Part shown: positions 42,102 through 51,744 of the stretch, piece by piece
Position numbering within the stretch: the stretch's first letter is position 1
Layout: each line of letters starts with the position of its first letter
NCBI RefSeq assembly: GCF_016735675.1
Contig: NZ_JAERSG010000004.1
Location: 310,001-374,000 of the forward strand
Length of the DNA stretch: 64,000 nucleotides
DNA from: Nocardioides baculatus
Lineage (GTDB): Bacteria; Actinomycetota; Actinomycetes; Propionibacteriales; Nocardioidaceae
Reading direction: 5' to 3'
Position numbers and translations under genes: made by a program
The notes under the pieces: model-generated
What the model saw: only the letters and a program-made list of their open reading frames with translations
Database searches by the model: none
What the model was told of the DNA's origin: nothing

Positions 42102-42205
42102 GGAGGTCTCTTCCGCTCGCAACCGATCTGCCGAGCCAGTGGCACCGGGCGCCGCTCGCGCGGACACCGTGATGACGACACCACTGCGTGGGAATACTCC
42201 CCTCC
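42102..42205 (-). promoter_or_regulatory. yybP-ykoY (Mn2+) riboswitch of the terC gene
   Basis: On the minus strand the leader has the conserved pieces of this riboswitch: GGAGGGGAGTA at 42205-42195, GTCGTCATCACGG in the middle, and GCGGAAGAGACCTCC ending at 42102. The first GGAGG (42205-42201) pairs with the final CCTCC (42106-42102) as P1. A CAGGAT -10-like box (42220-42215) sits just upstream. The CTCC of the 3' P1 strand could also pair with the terC Shine-Dalgarno GGAG, so Mn2+ binding may free the ribosome site. Assignment is by eye. Confidence 0.85.
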
Positions 42206-42253
42206 AGTACCCACATCCTGTCACGCCCGCCGGGGGCGTGGGAAAACGAGCGG

Positions 42254-43078
42254 TCAGCGTCCGCCGAATGGGACGCCGAGCTCGGCGAGCCGCGCCTCCC
42301 CGCCGTCGACCGCGGTCAGCACCCAGGAGCCCTCGGGCGTGACGGTGAAGGTGTGCTCGAAGTGCGCGGCCATCGACCCGTCAACGGTCGCGACGGTCCA
42401 CTCGTCCTCGAGCAGGTCGGTGTCCTTGCTGCCGAGGGTGACCATCGGCTCGACGGCCAGGGCCAGTCCCTCGACGATCCCGGGACCGCGACCGCGTCGG
42501 CCGTAGTTGGGCACGTTGGGCGCCATGTGCATCTCGGTCCCGATCCCGTGCCCGGTGTAGTCCTCGAGGATGCCGTAGCGCCCCTGCGAGCGGACGTAGG
42601 TCTCGATCGCGTGGCTGATGTCGGTGACCCGGCCGCCGAGGCGCGCGGCGGCCATCCCCCGCCAGAGCGACTCCTCGGTGACCCTCAGCAGCTCGCGCAC
42701 GTCGTCGCCGACCTCGCCGACGGGGACGGTGATGGCTGCGTCGCCGTGCCACCCCGCGACGATCGCGCCGCAGTCGATCGAGATGACGTCGCCGTCGACG
42801 AGCGTCCGCGGCCCGGGGATGCCGTGCACGACCTCGTCGTTGACCGAGGCGCAGATCGTCGCCGGGAACGGCGGCTGGCTGTAACCCTTGAACGACGGGA
42901 TGCCGCCGTGGTCGCGGATGTGGGTCTCGGCGAGCGTGTCGAGCTCGAGCGTCGTCACACCCGGGCGGGTCGCGGACCGGAGCAGCTCGAGGGTCTCCCC
43001 CACGAGCAGACCAGCGACACGCATCAGGTCGATCTGGTCACGCGTCTTGATCTCGAGACCACGGTCCCGGAAGCCCAT
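42254..43078 (-). CDS. map: type I methionine aminopeptidase
   Basis: A 274-residue metalloprotease that removes N-terminal Met. The five metal ligands are visible: Asp in SIDCGA, Asp in GDAAITVPV, His in YTGHGIGTEMH, and two Glu in LAVEPMVTLG and LLEDEWTV. A His in GIPSFKGYSQPPFPATIC-type context matches the family. It is the last gene of secY-adk-map, 21 nt after adk. The usual next gene, infA, lies about 16 kb away in this genome. Confidence 0.96.
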   Translation of the reverse strand: MGFRDRGLEIKTRDQIDLMRVAGLLVGETLELLRSATRPGVTTLELDTLAETHIRDHGGIPSFKGYSQPPFPATICASVNDEVVHGIPGPRTLVDGDVISIDCGAIVAGWHGDAAITVPVGEVGDDVRELLRVTEESLWRGMAAARLGGRVTDISHAIETYVRSQGRYGILEDYTGHGIGTEMHMAPNVPNYGRRGRGPGIVEGLALAVEPMVTLGSKDTDLLEDEWTVATVDGSMAAHFEHTFTVTPEGSWVLTAVDGGEARLAELGVPFGGR

Positions 43079-43099
43079 CTGCGGCGAACCCTTCCCGGG

Positions 43100-43675
43100 T
43101 CAGCTCTGCGGGATGACGTCGAGCGCGGCGAAGATGCGCTGGGTGACCTCGTCGACCTCGCCCATCCCGTCGACCTCGACGAGGATGCCGCGGTCGCGGT
43201 AGACGCCGATGAGCGGCTGCGTCTGCTCGGAGTAGACCTCCTGCCGGCGCCGGATGACGTCCTCGGTGTCGTCGGCGCGGCCGTCGGTCTGCGCGCGCTG
43301 GAGCAGGCGCTGCACGAGCTCCTCGGAGTCCACGGTCAGCACCACGGCCGCGTCGAGCGAGTGGCCGGTGTGCTTGATCATCGCGTCGAGCTCCTCGACC
43401 TGGTCGAGGGTGCGCGGGTAGCCGTCCAGCAGGAAGCCAGGAGTTGCGTCGGGCTCGTCGATCCGGTCACGGACCATCCGGTTGGTGACCTCGTCGGGGA
43501 CGTACTCGCCGGCATCCATGTAGCGCTGCGCCTCGACACCGAGCGGCGTCCCCTGCGAGACGTTGGCGCGGAAGATGTCGCCGGTGGAGATGGCCGGCAC
43601 ACCGAAGTGCTCGGCCACGAAGCGGGCCTGGGTGCCCTTGCCCGCACCCGGCGGGCCCATGAGGATCAGTCTCAT
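43100..43675 (-). CDS. adk: adenylate kinase
   Basis: A 191-residue short-form adenylate kinase that balances ATP, ADP and AMP. The P-loop is [17 protein letters not shown] (about 7-23), the AMP site includes [10 protein letters not shown], and [15 protein letters not shown] is the CORE signature. The LID is short and lacks the four-Cys zinc site. The stop abuts the secY stop region, with the ATG at 43675 directly following the TAG/TGA of secY (43676). Confidence 0.97.
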   Translation of the reverse strand: MRLILMGPPGAGKGTQARFVAEHFGVPAISTGDIFRANVSQGTPLGVEAQRYMDAGEYVPDEVTNRMVRDRIDEPDATPGFLLDGYPRTLDQVEELDAMIKHTGHSLDAAVVLTVDSEELVQRLLQRAQTDGRADDTEDVIRRRQEVYSEQTQPLIGVYRDRGILVEVDGMGEVDEVTQRIFAALDVIPQS

Positions 43676-44971
43676 CTACTTCAGGAATCCTTCGTAGTTG
43701 CGCTGCTGGAGCTGGCTCTCGATCTGCTTCACCGTGTCGAGCGCAACGCCGACCATGATGAGGATGGACGTGCCACCGAACGGGAAGTTCTGGTTGGCGC
43801 CGATCATCGCGAACGCGACGAGCGGGACCAGCGAGATCAGACCGAGGTAGAGGGCTCCAGGGAACGTGATGCGGGACAGGACGTAGGACAAGTAGTCCTC
43901 GGTCGGCTTGCCCGCCCGGATCCCGGGGATGAAGCCGCCGTACTTCTTCATGTTGTCCGCCACCTCGACAGGGTTGAAGGTGATCGAGACGTAGAAGTAC
44001 GTGAAGAAGATGATCAGCAGGAAGTAGGAGAGCATGTAGAGCGGGTGGTCACCACCGACGAGGTAGGTGCCGATGAAGTCCAGGACCGGGTTCGTGCTCT
44101 CCGGGTTGAACTGCACCGCCATCGCCGGGAGGTAGAGCAGCGACGAGGCGAAGATGACCGGGATGATGCCGGCCTGGTTGACCTTGAGCGGGATGTAGGT
44201 CGAGTTGCCGCCGAACATCTTGCGGCCCACCATCCGCCGGGCGTACTGCACCGGGATGCGGCGCTGTGCCTGCTCGATGAAGATGACGCCCGCCACGAGG
44301 ATCAGCCCGATCACCATGACGATGCCGAAGACGACCCAGCCCTTCGAGGTCTGGACGCTCCACAGCGACGCGGGGAAGGTCGCGACGACCTGGGTGAAGA
44401 TGAGGATCGACATGCCGTTACCGATGCCGCGGTCGGTGATGAGCTCGCCGAGCCACATGATGACGGCGGTGCCGGCGGTCATGGTCACGACCATCACGAG
44501 GAAGGTCCCGGTGCCGTCGTCGTGGAGCAGGTCGCGCTCACAGCCCTGGAGCAGGGCCTTGTTGCGGGCGAGCGCCACGATGCCGGTCGCCTGGAGGACC
44601 GCGAGGCCCAGCGTCAGGTAACGCGTGTACTGGGTGATCTTCGCCTGGCCGGCCTGGCCCTCCTTCTTCAGCGCCTCGAGACGCGGGATCACCACGACGA
44701 GGAGCTGCAGGATGATCGAGGCCGTGATGTAGGGCATGATCCCGAGCGCGAAGATGGTGAGCTGGAGCAGCGCACCACCCGAGAAGAGGTTGATGAGGCT
44801 GTAGAGGCCCCCCTCCTCGAGCTGGCTGATGCAGGCCTGGACGTTGGCCACGTGGACGCCCGGGGTCGGGACCTGCGATCCGAGCCTGAAGATCGTGACG
44901 ATCAGCAGGACGAACAGCAGCTTCTTCCGCAGGTCCGGGGTCCGGAAAGCGTTGGCGAACGCGCCTAGCAC
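43676..44971 (-). CDS. secY: preprotein translocase subunit SecY
   Basis: A 431-residue channel protein of the Sec translocon with ten membrane helices. It shows FANAFRTPDLRKKLLFVLL at the start, GGALLQLTIFALGIMPYITASIILQLL (about 72-98), GIGNGMSILIF, and RIPVQYARRMVGRKMFGG in the cytoplasmic loop that binds ribosomes. The GTG start at 44971 has AGAGGA upstream at a normal spacing; an ATG 15 nt upstream lacks a ribosome site. It begins the secY-adk-map transcript after a terminator behind rplO. Confidence 0.97.
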   Translation of the reverse strand: MLGAFANAFRTPDLRKKLLFVLLIVTIFRLGSQVPTPGVHVANVQACISQLEEGGLYSLINLFSGGALLQLTIFALGIMPYITASIILQLLVVVIPRLEALKKEGQAGQAKITQYTRYLTLGLAVLQATGIVALARNKALLQGCERDLLHDDGTGTFLVMVVTMTAGTAVIMWLGELITDRGIGNGMSILIFTQVVATFPASLWSVQTSKGWVVFGIVMVIGLILVAGVIFIEQAQRRIPVQYARRMVGRKMFGGNSTYIPLKVNQAGIIPVIFASSLLYLPAMAVQFNPESTNPVLDFIGTYLVGGDHPLYMLSYFLLIIFFTYFYVSITFNPVEVADNMKKYGGFIPGIRAGKPTEDYLSYVLSRITFPGALYLGLISLVPLVAFAMIGANQNFPFGGTSILIMVGVALDTVKQIESQLQQRNYEGFLK

Positions 44972-45056
44972 TGGTTCCTCTTTCATTCGGGTGCCCGGCC
45001 GAGTCAGGCGGGCGGCGAGAAGCCCCGTCGCCGTGGTGCGGCGAAAGGCCCGGGGA

Positions 45057-45062
45057 AGCCTA
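45057..45062 (-). promoter_or_regulatory. -10-like TAGGCT upstream of secY
   Basis: TAGGCT on the minus strand lies between the rplO terminator and the secY start, giving a leader of about 80 nt. No clear -35 is present, so the call is tentative. Confidence 0.35.
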
Positions 45063-45110
45063 ACAGTCGGGCTGTGGCCTGCTTCCCCCAGCAATCATGT
45101 GGAGAACGAC

Positions 45111-45151
45111 GAAGGCCCGGCCGACAGTTCCCACTGTGCGGCCAGGCCTTC
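45111..45151 (-). terminator. strong terminator between rplO and secY
   Basis: Outer arms 45111-45123 and 45139-45151 pair over 12 of 13 bp. Inner arms ACAGT (45124-45128) and ACTGT (45133-45137) add 5 bp, and the loop is 4 nt. It starts 35 nt after the rplO stop and should end or attenuate the spc transcript. Confidence 0.85.
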
Positions 45152-45186
45152 ACCGGATGAGCGTGATCGTGGATCCGAGGCGAGCC

Positions 45187-45627
45187 TCAGACCACGGTCG
45201 TGGTGCCGCCCGCAGCCTCGATCTTCTCCTTGGCGGAGCTCGAGAAGGCGTCGACGCTGACCTGGACGGCCACCGAGATGTCGCCCTGACCGAGAACCTT
45301 GACGGGCTGGCCCTTGCGGACGGCGCCCTTGGCCACGAGGTCGGCGACGGTCACGGAGCCACCGTCGGGGAACAGCTCGCCGAGGCGGTCGAGGTTGACG
45401 ACCTGGAACTCCACGCGGAAGGGGTTCTTGAAGCCCTTCAGCTTGGGCAGGCGCATGTGGATCGGCATCTGGCCACCCTCGAAGGCAACCGGAACCTGGT
45501 AGCGCGCCTTGGTGCCCTTGGTACCGCGGCCGGCGGTCTTGCCCTTGGAGCCCTCACCGCGACCCACGCGGGTCTTGGCGGTCTTGGCTCCCGGAGCGGG
45601 ACGCAAGTGGTGCAGCTTGAGCGTCAT
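45187..45627 (-). CDS. rplO: 50S ribosomal protein L15 (uL15)
   Basis: A 146-residue uL15. [20 protein letters not shown], the glycine-rich [18 protein letters not shown] and [18 protein letters not shown] are diagnostic. The start at 45627 lies 1 nt beyond the rpmD stop. It is the last gene of the spc ribosomal block, followed by a terminator. Confidence 0.97.
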   Translation of the reverse strand: MTLKLHHLRPAPGAKTAKTRVGRGEGSKGKTAGRGTKGTKARYQVPVAFEGGQMPIHMRLPKLKGFKNPFRVEFQVVNLDRLGELFPDGGSVTVADLVAKGAVRKGQPVKVLGQGDISVAVQVSVDAFSSSAKEKIEAAGGTTTVV

Positions 45628-45628
45628 G

Positions 45629-45811
45629 TCACTCCACCTCCTCAACCGTCACGAGGTGACGGACCGTGTTGACCATGCCGCGGATCTCCGGGCGGTCTTC
45701 CTTGACGACGACGTCGCCGATCCTCTTCAGACCGAGCGAGCGGAGCGTCTCGCGCTGGTTGGCCTTGAGGCCGACCGTTCCGCGCTTCTGCTGGACCTTG
45801 AGCTGAGCCAT
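45629..45811 (-). CDS. rpmD: 50S ribosomal protein L30 (uL30)
   Basis: A 60-residue uL30 ([20 protein letters not shown], then [15 protein letters not shown]). Its ATG overlaps the TAA of rpsE (TAATG), and its stop is one base from the rplO start. It is normal in length and position. Confidence 0.97.
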   Translation of the reverse strand: MAQLKVQQKRGTVGLKANQRETLRSLGLKRIGDVVVKEDRPEIRGMVNTVRHLVTVEEVE

Positions 45812-46431
45812 TACTGCTGCGCTCCTGCCGTCGCCTCGAGCTGACCCTCGGCGCGCGCCTTCAGCAGGGCGGCCGGGGTGACGTCCTCGACGCGCATGCC
45901 GCGGCGGGCCGCGACCTGCTCGGGCTCCTCCAGCATGCGGAGGGCCTCGACCGTCGCGTGGACGATGTTGATCTGGTTGGACGAGCCGAGCGACTTGCTC
46001 AGGACGTCGTGGATGCCGGCGCACTCGAGGACCGCGCGCACCGGGCCACCGGCGATCACACCGGTGCCGGGGGCGGCGGGACGCAGCAGGACGACGCCTG
46101 CGGCCTTCTCGCCCTGCACCGGGTGCGGGATGGTGCCCTGGATGCGGGGGACCTTGAAGAAGTGCTTCTTGGCCTCCTCGACACCCTTGGCGATCGCCGC
46201 GGGGACCTCCTTGGCCTTGCCGTAGCCGACGCCGACCATGCCGTCGCCGTCGCCGACGATCACGAGGGCGGTGAAGCTGAAGCGTCGACCACCCTTGACG
46301 ACCTTGGCGACACGGTTGATCGCCACGACGCGCTCGATGTAGACCGACTTCTCAGCCTGGCCACGGCCGTTGTCACGGCCGCGACGGTCACCCGAGCCAC
46401 CGCTGCGCTGTCCGCGCTGGGCTCCGCTCAT
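45811..46431 (-). CDS. rpsE: 30S ribosomal protein S5 (uS5)
   Basis: A 206-residue uS5. A glycine/arginine-rich N-terminus (about 1-25) precedes the conserved [20 protein letters not shown] and [39 protein letters not shown] forms the C-terminal domain. The loop where spectinomycin resistance mutations arise ([10 protein letters not shown]) is wild-type in appearance. The start MSGAQRG at 46431 is preceded by a purine-rich stretch. Confidence 0.97.
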   Translation of the reverse strand: MSGAQRGQRSGGSGDRRGRDNGRGQAEKSVYIERVVAINRVAKVVKGGRRFSFTALVIVGDGDGMVGVGYGKAKEVPAAIAKGVEEAKKHFFKVPRIQGTIPHPVQGEKAAGVVLLRPAAPGTGVIAGGPVRAVLECAGIHDVLSKSLGSSNQINIVHATVEALRMLEEPEQVAARRGMRVEDVTPAALLKARAEGQLEATAGAQQ

Positions 46432-46480
46432 GAGATGTGCTCCATATCTAGGTTCTTCTCTCTTCTCGCGTCGGGCGCGA

Positions 46481-46864
46481 TCAGAAGGACAGACCGCCCT
46501 CCCGGGCGGCATCGGCGAGGGCCGCGATGCGGCCGTGGTACTTGTTGCCGGCGCGGTCGAAGACGACGCCCTCGATCCCCGCGGCCTTGGCACGCGAAGC
46601 AACCAGCTCGCCGACCTTCTTGGCCTGCGTGGTCTTGTCGCCACCCGCGGTGCGCACGTCGGCCTCCATGGAGGAGGCGTACGCCAGGGTGGCGCCGGCC
46701 AGGTCGTCGACGACCTGGACGGTGATGTGACGGGCCGAACGGGTGACCACCAGGCGCGGACGCTCGGTGGTGCCGTTGATCCGCTTGCGGCCACGCGCCT
46801 GACGGCGCAGACGGGCGCGAACACGGTTCGCCGTGTGCTTGTTGTTGCTCAGGGAGATAGCCAT
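46481..46864 (-). CDS. rplR: 50S ribosomal protein L18 (uL18)
   Basis: A 127-residue uL18, a 5S rRNA binder. [20 protein letters not shown] (about 18-37), [18 protein letters not shown] and the C-terminal [20 protein letters not shown] are typical. The start at 46864 is one base after the rplF stop (46866). Confidence 0.97.
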   Translation of the reverse strand: MAISLSNNKHTANRVRARLRRQARGRKRINGTTERPRLVVTRSARHITVQVVDDLAGATLAYASSMEADVRTAGGDKTTQAKKVGELVASRAKAAGIEGVVFDRAGNKYHGRIAALADAAREGGLSF

Positions 46865-46865
46865 G

Positions 46866-47408
46866 TCACTTACCGGCCTTTCCGACCTTGCGGCGGATGT
46901 GCTCGCCGGCGTAGCGCACGCCCTTGCCCTTGTAGGGCTCGGGCTTGCGGAGCTTGCGGATGTTGGCCGCAACCTCTCCGACGAGCTGCTTGTCGATGCC
47001 GACGACACCGAGCTTGGTCGGGCCCTCGACGGTGAAGGTGATGCCCTCGGGGGCGTCGAAGATGATCGGGTGCGAGTAGCCGAGCTGGAACTCGAGCTGC
47101 GTCGGACCCTTGGGGAGGACGCGGTAACCGACGCCCACGATCTCGAGCTTCTTCTCGTAGCCCTCGGTCACACCCACCACCATGTTGTTGATGAGCGTGC
47201 GGGTCAGGCCGTGGAGCGAGCGGCTGTTGCGCTCGTCGTCGGGACGCTGCACCTCGAGGACGCCGTCCTCGCCCTTGGCGATCGTGATCGGCGCGGCGAT
47301 GGTGTGCGACAGGGTGCCCTTGGGGCCCTTGACGGTCACCAGCGACTGGTCGATCGCGACGTCGACGCCGGACGGGACCGCGATGGGGAGCTTGCCAATG
47401 CGCGACAT
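46866..47408 (-). CDS. rplF: 50S ribosomal protein L6 (uL6)
   Basis: A 180-residue uL6 with two tandem alpha/beta domains. [20 protein letters not shown] and [12 protein letters not shown] lie at the N-terminus. [20 protein letters not shown] and [20 protein letters not shown] lie at the C-terminus. Length and position are normal. Confidence 0.98.
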   Translation of the reverse strand: MSRIGKLPIAVPSGVDVAIDQSLVTVKGPKGTLSHTIAAPITIAKGEDGVLEVQRPDDERNSRSLHGLTRTLINNMVVGVTEGYEKKLEIVGVGYRVLPKGPTQLEFQLGYSHPIIFDAPEGITFTVEGPTKLGVVGIDKQLVGEVAANIRKLRKPEPYKGKGVRYAGEHIRRKVGKAGK

Positions 47409-47442
47409 GCTTCTCTCTCTTCCTGGTCTCAGTAGGTCCGGG

Positions 47443-47862
47443 TCACCAGACGTAGGCGAGGACTTCGCCGCCCACGCCCTTCTGGTTCGCCTGGCGGTCG
47501 GTCAGCAGTCCCTGCGACGTCGAGATGATCGCGACGCCGAGGCCACCGAGGACCTTGGGCAGGTTCGTGCTCTTGGCGTAGACGCGCAGGCCGGGCTTGC
47601 TGATGCGGCGGACGCCCGCGATCGAGCGCTCCCGGTTGCGGCCGTACTTGAGCGTGACGGTCAGCGTCTTGCCGACGGCGGGCTCGCCCTCGGCGGAGAC
47701 GTTGTCCGCGACGTCGTAGGAGGTGATGTAGCCCTCCTGCTTGAGGATCTCCGCGAGGCCGGCCTTCATCTTGCTGTAAGGCATCGACACCACGTCGTGG
47801 TACGCCTGGTTGGCGTTGCGCAGACGAGTGAGCATGTCTGCGATCGGGTCAGTCATCGTCAT
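47443..47862 (-). CDS. rpsH: 30S ribosomal protein S8 (uS8)
   Basis: A 139-residue uS8 (133 is common). [20 protein letters not shown] at the start and [20 protein letters not shown] near the end are diagnostic. The start at 47862 has GAGAAAGA upstream; an ATG two codons later is possible. S8 often represses spc operons by binding the rplE leader; nothing here confirms that. Confidence 0.97.
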   Translation of the reverse strand: MTMTDPIADMLTRLRNANQAYHDVVSMPYSKMKAGLAEILKQEGYITSYDVADNVSAEGEPAVGKTLTVTLKYGRNRERSIAGVRRISKPGLRVYAKSTNLPKVLGGLGVAIISTSQGLLTDRQANQKGVGGEVLAYVW

Positions 47863-47932
47863 GATGTGGGTTCTTTCTCGTCGTGGTTTCCCCAGGCTCG
47901 CGGCCCGGGGACCTGCAACGTGTGTGAGGGAA

Positions 47933-48118
47933 TTACCAGGAGGACTTGGTGACGCCGGGCAGCTCGCCGCGGTGGGCCATCTCCCGCAGGCAGATCCGGC
48001 ACAGGCCGAACTTGCGGTAGACGGCCTTCGGGCGGCCGCAGCGCTGGCAGCGGGTGTAGCCGCGGACAGCGAACTTCGGCTTGCGGGCGGCCTTGACCTT
48101 GAGCGCAGTCTTCGCCAT
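47933..48118 (-). CDS. rpsN: 30S ribosomal protein S14 type Z (uS14)
   Basis: A 61-residue uS14 of the short zinc type. The four ligands are two CxxC pairs, in [10 protein letters not shown] and [30 protein letters not shown] leads in. AGGAG is 6 nt before the ATG and lies inside the end of rplE. Zinc-limited actinobacteria often keep a second, zinc-free copy elsewhere. Confidence 0.97.
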
Positions 48119-48119
48119 G

Positions 48120-48686
48120 TCAGTTCTCCTTGAACGGGAAGCCGAGCTGCTTGAGCAGAGCGCGGCCCTCGTCGTCGTTGGTGGCGGTGGTCACGATGGT
48201 GATGTCCATACCGCGCGACCGGTCGATCTTGTCCTGGTTGATCTCGTGGAACATGACCTGCTCGGTGAGACCGAAGGTGTAGTTGCCGCGACCGTCGAAC
48301 TGCTTCGGCGAGAGGCCGCGGAAGTCACGGATGCGGGGCAGGGCCAGCGAGAGCAGGCGGTCGAGGAACTCCCACATGCGGTCGCCGCGCAGCGTGACGT
48401 GCGCGCCGATCGGCATGCCCTCACGCAGCTTGAACTGCGCGATGGACTTGCGGGCCTTGGTCACGGCCGGCTTCTGGCCGGTGATCGCGGTGAGGTCGCG
48501 GATGGCGCCCTCGATCAGCTTGGAGTCGCGAGCTGCCTCGCCGACGCCCATGTTGACCACGATCTTCGTCAGGCCGGGGACCTGCATGACGTTGGCGATG
48601 TCGAACTCGGTGCGCAGCGCGGGGAGGATCTCCTCGCGGTAGCGGGCCTTGAGCCGAGGAATCTCGGTGGAGGTGGTCTCGGCCAT
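48120..48686 (-). CDS. rplE: 50S ribosomal protein L5 (uL5)
   Basis: A 188-residue uL5 that contacts 5S rRNA and P-site t[40 protein letters not shown] and FPEI-equivalent [20 protein letters not shown] are present. The start [12 protein letters not shown] at 48686 lies one base from the rplX stop. Confidence 0.97.
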
Positions 48687-48687
48687 C

Positions 48688-49041
48688 TCAGATCTCCTTG
48701 CCGGTCTTGCGGGACACGCGGACCGAGCGGGTCGCCGAGTAGGTCGAGCCGTCGGTGCGGCGCTTGGTGACCTCATCGCGGCGGAACCCGATCCGGGTGA
48801 CGCCGTCACCCTCGACCAGCATCACGTTGGACACGTGGATGGGGGCCTCGCGGGTGATGATGCCGCCGGTCGTGCCGGTCTGCTGCACGGACTTGGTGTG
48901 GCGCTTGACGAGGTTGACTCCCTCGACGATCACGCGGTCCTCCTCGCGGAGCACCGTGATGACCTTGCCCTGGGCACCCTTGTCCTTGCCGGCGATGACC
49001 TTGACGGTGTCGCCCTTCTTGATGTTCATGTTCTTACCCAT
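48688..49041 (-). CDS. rplX: 50S ribosomal protein L24 (uL24)
   Basis: A 117-residue uL24 with a KOW motif ([20 protein letters not shown]) and [20 protein letters not shown]. An alternative start is the Met four codons downstream. It lies 3 nt after rplN. Confidence 0.97.
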   Translation of the reverse strand: MGKNMNIKKGDTVKVIAGKDKGAQGKVITVLREEDRVIVEGVNLVKRHTKSVQQTGTTGGIITREAPIHVSNVMLVEGDGVTRIGFRRDEVTKRRTDGSTYSATRSVRVSRKTGKEI

Positions 49042-49044
49042 CTC

Positions 49045-49413
49045 TCACAACACCTCCGGGGCGAGCGAGATGATCTTCATGAAGCGCTTCTCGCGCAGCT
49101 CGCGGCCGACGGGGCCGAAGATGCGCGTGCCGCGCGGCTCGCCGTCGGCCTTGAGGATGACGGCGGCGTTCTCGTCGAAGCGGATGTAGGAACCGTCGGC
49201 GCGGCGACGCTCCTTGACGGTGCGTACGACCACGGCCTTGACGACGTCGCCCTTCTTGACGTTGCCACCGGGGATCGCGTCCTTGACGGTGGCGACGATG
49301 ACGTCACCGATGCCGGCGTAGCGACGCCCAGAGCCACCGAGAACACGGATGCAGAGGATCTCCTTCGCACCGGTGTTGTCGGCGACCTTGAGTCGCGACT
49401 CCTGCTGGATCAT
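49045..49413 (-). CDS. rplN: 50S ribosomal protein L14 (uL14)
   Basis: A 122-residue uL14: [40 protein letters not shown] and [20 protein letters not shown]. It is normal in length and opens the spc block, 125 nt after rpsQ. That gap contains GCCCGG-CA-CCGGGC-type and ACCC/GGGT stems, a possible attenuator between the S10 and spc parts. Confidence 0.98.
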   Translation of the reverse strand: MIQQESRLKVADNTGAKEILCIRVLGGSGRRYAGIGDVIVATVKDAIPGGNVKKGDVVKAVVVRTVKERRRADGSYIRFDENAAVILKADGEPRGTRIFGPVGRELREKRFMKIISLAPEVL

Positions 49414-49538
49414 TGATTTCTCCTGGTTGTCGAGCTGGTTCTCACACCCTCACGGGGTGGGAGCCTGGCCGAACTGGTGGGGTTCTGTATGACTGCCCGG
49501 TGCCGGGCCGGACGAGCGGGGCTCGACCGGCCGATCGG

Positions 49539-49820
49539 TCACTTGGCCTTTTCGAGGACCTCGACGAGGCGCCAGCGCTTGGTGGCGGACAGCGGGCGGG
49601 TCTCCATGATCAGGACCCGGTCGCCGATGCCGCACTGGTTGCTCTCGTCGTGCGCCTTGAGGCGCGAGGTCTTGCGCAGCACCTTGCCGTAGAGGGCGTG
49701 CTTCACGCGGTCCTCGACGGCGACGACGATCGTCTTGTCCATCTTGTCGCTGACCACGAGACCCTCGCGGGTCTTGCGCTGGTTGCGCTCAGCGGACTGG
49801 GTCGCAGTGTTCTCGCTCAT
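49539..49820 (-). CDS. rpsQ: 30S ribosomal protein S17 (uS17)
   Basis: A 93-residue uS17: [40 protein letters not shown] and a C-terminal [12 protein letters not shown]. The start overlaps the rpmC stop (ATGA). It is the last gene of the S10 block. Confidence 0.97.
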   Translation of the reverse strand: MSENTATQSAERNQRKTREGLVVSDKMDKTIVVAVEDRVKHALYGKVLRKTSRLKAHDESNQCGIGDRVLIMETRPLSATKRWRLVEVLEKAK

Positions 49821-50059
49821 GCCTTGCCCTCTTCGTTGGTGCCCGGCGTGGTGCGGATGCCGAGCTCGCGCTCGCGGACCACGGTGTAGATGCGGGCGAT
49901 GTCCTTCTTGACCACGCGCAGCCGGCCGTGGCTGTCCAGCTGGCCGGTGGCCGCCTGGAAGCGGAGGTTGAACAGCTCCTCCTTGGCCTCGCGCAGCTTT
50001 GCCTCCAGGTCGGTGGCGTTGAGCTCGTCGAGCTCGTGGGCGTTCAGCTTGGTAGCCAT
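49817..50059 (-). CDS. rpmC: 50S ribosomal protein L29 (uL29)
   Basis: An 80-residue uL29: [40 protein letters not shown] and [17 protein letters not shown]. It lies near the exit tunnel and helps bind trigger factor and SRP. It overlaps rplP (TGATG) and rpsQ (ATGA). Confidence 0.97.
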   Translation of the reverse strand: MATKLNAHELDELNATDLEAKLREAKEELFNLRFQAATGQLDSHGRLRVVKKDIARIYTVVRERELGIRTTPGTNEEGKA

Positions 50060-50478
50060 CAGAATTCACCGGCCTCACGGGAGATGAACCGGCACTTCAT
50101 CGGAAGCTTGTGCATCGCGCGGCGCATGGCCTCACGAGCAGTCACCTCGTCGACACCGGAGAGTTCGAACATGACGCGGCCGGGCTTGACGTTGGCCACC
50201 CACCACTCGGGGGAACCCTTGCCGGAACCCATGCGGGTCTCGGCAGGCTTCTTGGTCAGCGGGCGGTCCGGGTAGATGTTGATCCAGACCTTGCCGCCAC
50301 GCTTGATGTGGCGGGTCATGGCGATACGAGCCGACTCGATCTGTCGGTTGGTCACGTAGTGACCCTCGACCGCCTGGATACCGAAGTCACCGAAGGCCAG
50401 CGACGTGCCGCCCTTGGCGACACCGGTGCGCTTGGGGTGGTGCTGCTTGCGGTGCTTGACGCGACGGGGCATCAACAT
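50059..50478 (-). CDS. rplP: 50S ribosomal protein L16 (uL16)
   Basis: A 139-residue uL16: [40 protein letters not shown] and [20 protein letters not shown]. The start MLMPRRV at 50478 is used; MPRRV at 50472 is the common alternative. The Arg targeted by hydroxylation in some bacteria ([12 protein letters not shown]) is present. Confidence 0.97.
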   Translation of the reverse strand: MLMPRRVKHRKQHHPKRTGVAKGGTSLAFGDFGIQAVEGHYVTNRQIESARIAMTRHIKRGGKVWINIYPDRPLTKKPAETRMGSGKGSPEWWVANVKPGRVMFELSGVDEVTAREAMRRAMHKLPMKCRFISREAGEF

Positions 50479-50482
50479 GAGG

Positions 50483-51286
50483 TCAGGCCTCCTGTCCGGT
50501 GCTCGGAGCGGCCTCGGCCGGAGCCTCGGTCGACTCGGCGCGAGGGGCGCGGTCGCCGCGCGAGCCACGGCTCGGGCGGTCGGCGCCACGGGTGGTGGGA
50601 CGGCCACCGCGACCGGGGGCACCGGCGCGGGCGGCCTGCTGGGCCTGGCGCTCGGCACGGGTGCCGGCGACCTCGCCCTTGTAGATCCAGACCTTGACGC
50701 CGATGCGACCGAAGGTCGTCTTGGCCTCGTAGAAGCCGTAGTCGATGTCGGCGCGGAGCGTGTGCAGGGGCACGCGGCCCTCGCGGTAGAACTCCGTACG
50801 CGACATCTCCGCGCCGTTGAGACGACCCGAGCACTGGATCCGGATGCCCTTGGCACCCGAGCGCATCGAGGTCTGCATGGCCTTGCGCATGGCGCGGCGG
50901 AACTGCACGCGACCAGCGAGCTGCTCCGCGACACCCTGGGCGACCAGCTGCGCGTCGATCTCGGGGTTCTTGACCTCGAGGATGTTGAGCTGCACCTGCT
51001 TGCCCGTGAGCTTCTCGAGCTCGCCGCGGATGCGGTCGGCCTCGGCGCCACGGCGACCGATCACGATGCCGGGACGCGCGGTGTGGATGTCCACACGGAC
51101 GCGGTCACGCGTGCGCTCGATCTCGACCTTGGAGATGCCGGCCCGCTCCATGCCCTTGGAGAGCAGCTTGCGGATGGCGACGTCCTCACCGACGTAGGAC
51201 TTGTAGAGCTTGTCGGCGTACCAACGGCTCTTGTGGTCGGTGGAGATGCCCAGGCGGAACCCGTTCGGGTTGATCTTCTGGCCCAT
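50483..51286 (-). CDS. rpsC: 30S ribosomal protein S3 (uS3) with extended tail
   Basis: A 267-residue uS3. [20 protein letters not shown], the KH domain [20 protein letters not shown] and the C-terminal domain [20 protein letters not shown] are standard. From about residue 218 an Ala/Gly/Arg-rich disordered tail follows (about 50 residues, ending [17 protein letters not shown]). The E. coli protein is 233 residues. The start overlaps the rplV stop in the TGATG pattern. Confidence 0.97.
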   Translation of the reverse strand: MGQKINPNGFRLGISTDHKSRWYADKLYKSYVGEDVAIRKLLSKGMERAGISKVEIERTRDRVRVDIHTARPGIVIGRRGAEADRIRGELEKLTGKQVQLNILEVKNPEIDAQLVAQGVAEQLAGRVQFRRAMRKAMQTSMRSGAKGIRIQCSGRLNGAEMSRTEFYREGRVPLHTLRADIDYGFYEAKTTFGRIGVKVWIYKGEVAGTRAERQAQQAARAGAPGRGGRPTTRGADRPSRGSRGDRAPRAESTEAPAEAAPSTGQEA

Positions 51287-51744
51287 CAGGCACCCTTTCC
51301 GTTCGTGTTGGCGGCGCCGCGCTTGCCGTTCTTCGACGACTTGCCGACGAACTCGGCCGGCTGCACCGCGAGGGTGATGTGGCTCGTGCGCTTGTTGATG
51401 CGGGTCGCACGGCCCTGGGCACGCGGACGCCAACGCTTCATCGTCGGGCCCTCGTCGACCATCGCGACGGAGAGGACCAGGTCGGCCCGGTTGAGGCCCT
51501 CGGTCGTCTCGGCGTTGGCGACGGCGCTCTCCAGCACCTTGTAGACGGTCTCGGAGGCTGCCTGCGGCGCGAACTGCAGCAGGGTCAGGGCCTCGTCGAC
51601 CTGCAGGCCGCGGACCATGTCGACGACACGGCGGGCCTTCATCGGGGTGATCCGCACGTAGCGTGCGCTGGCGTAGGCGCCCGGCTGGTCGCCGAGCACC
51701 GAGGTGCGACGCGCGCTGGTGCGGGTGCGCTCGGTGGTGCTCAT
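51286..51744 (-). CDS. rplV: 50S ribosomal protein L22 (uL22)
   Basis: A 152-residue uL22 with a 20-residue N-terminal extension. [20 protein letters not shown] and the exit-tunnel hairpin [20 protein letters not shown] are conserved. The C-terminus adds about 20 Lys/Asn/Gly residues. It overlaps rpsS (ATGA) and rpsC. Confidence 0.97.
   Translation of the reverse strand: MSTTERTRTSARRTSVLGDQPGAYASARYVRITPMKARRVVDMVRGLQVDEALTLLQFAPQAASETVYKVLESAVANAETTEGLNRADLVLSVAMVDEGPTMKRWRPRAQGRATRINKRTSHITLAVQPAEFVGKSSKNGKRGAANTNGKGA

Noticed and set aside
49414-49538. 125-nt gap between rplN and rpsQ as a site for a small gene or a firm terminator
   Set aside because: Only short stems (GCCCGG/CCGGGC and ACCC/GGGT) are present. 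They could attenuate transcription, but they are too weak to list as a terminator, and no small reading frame is convincing.
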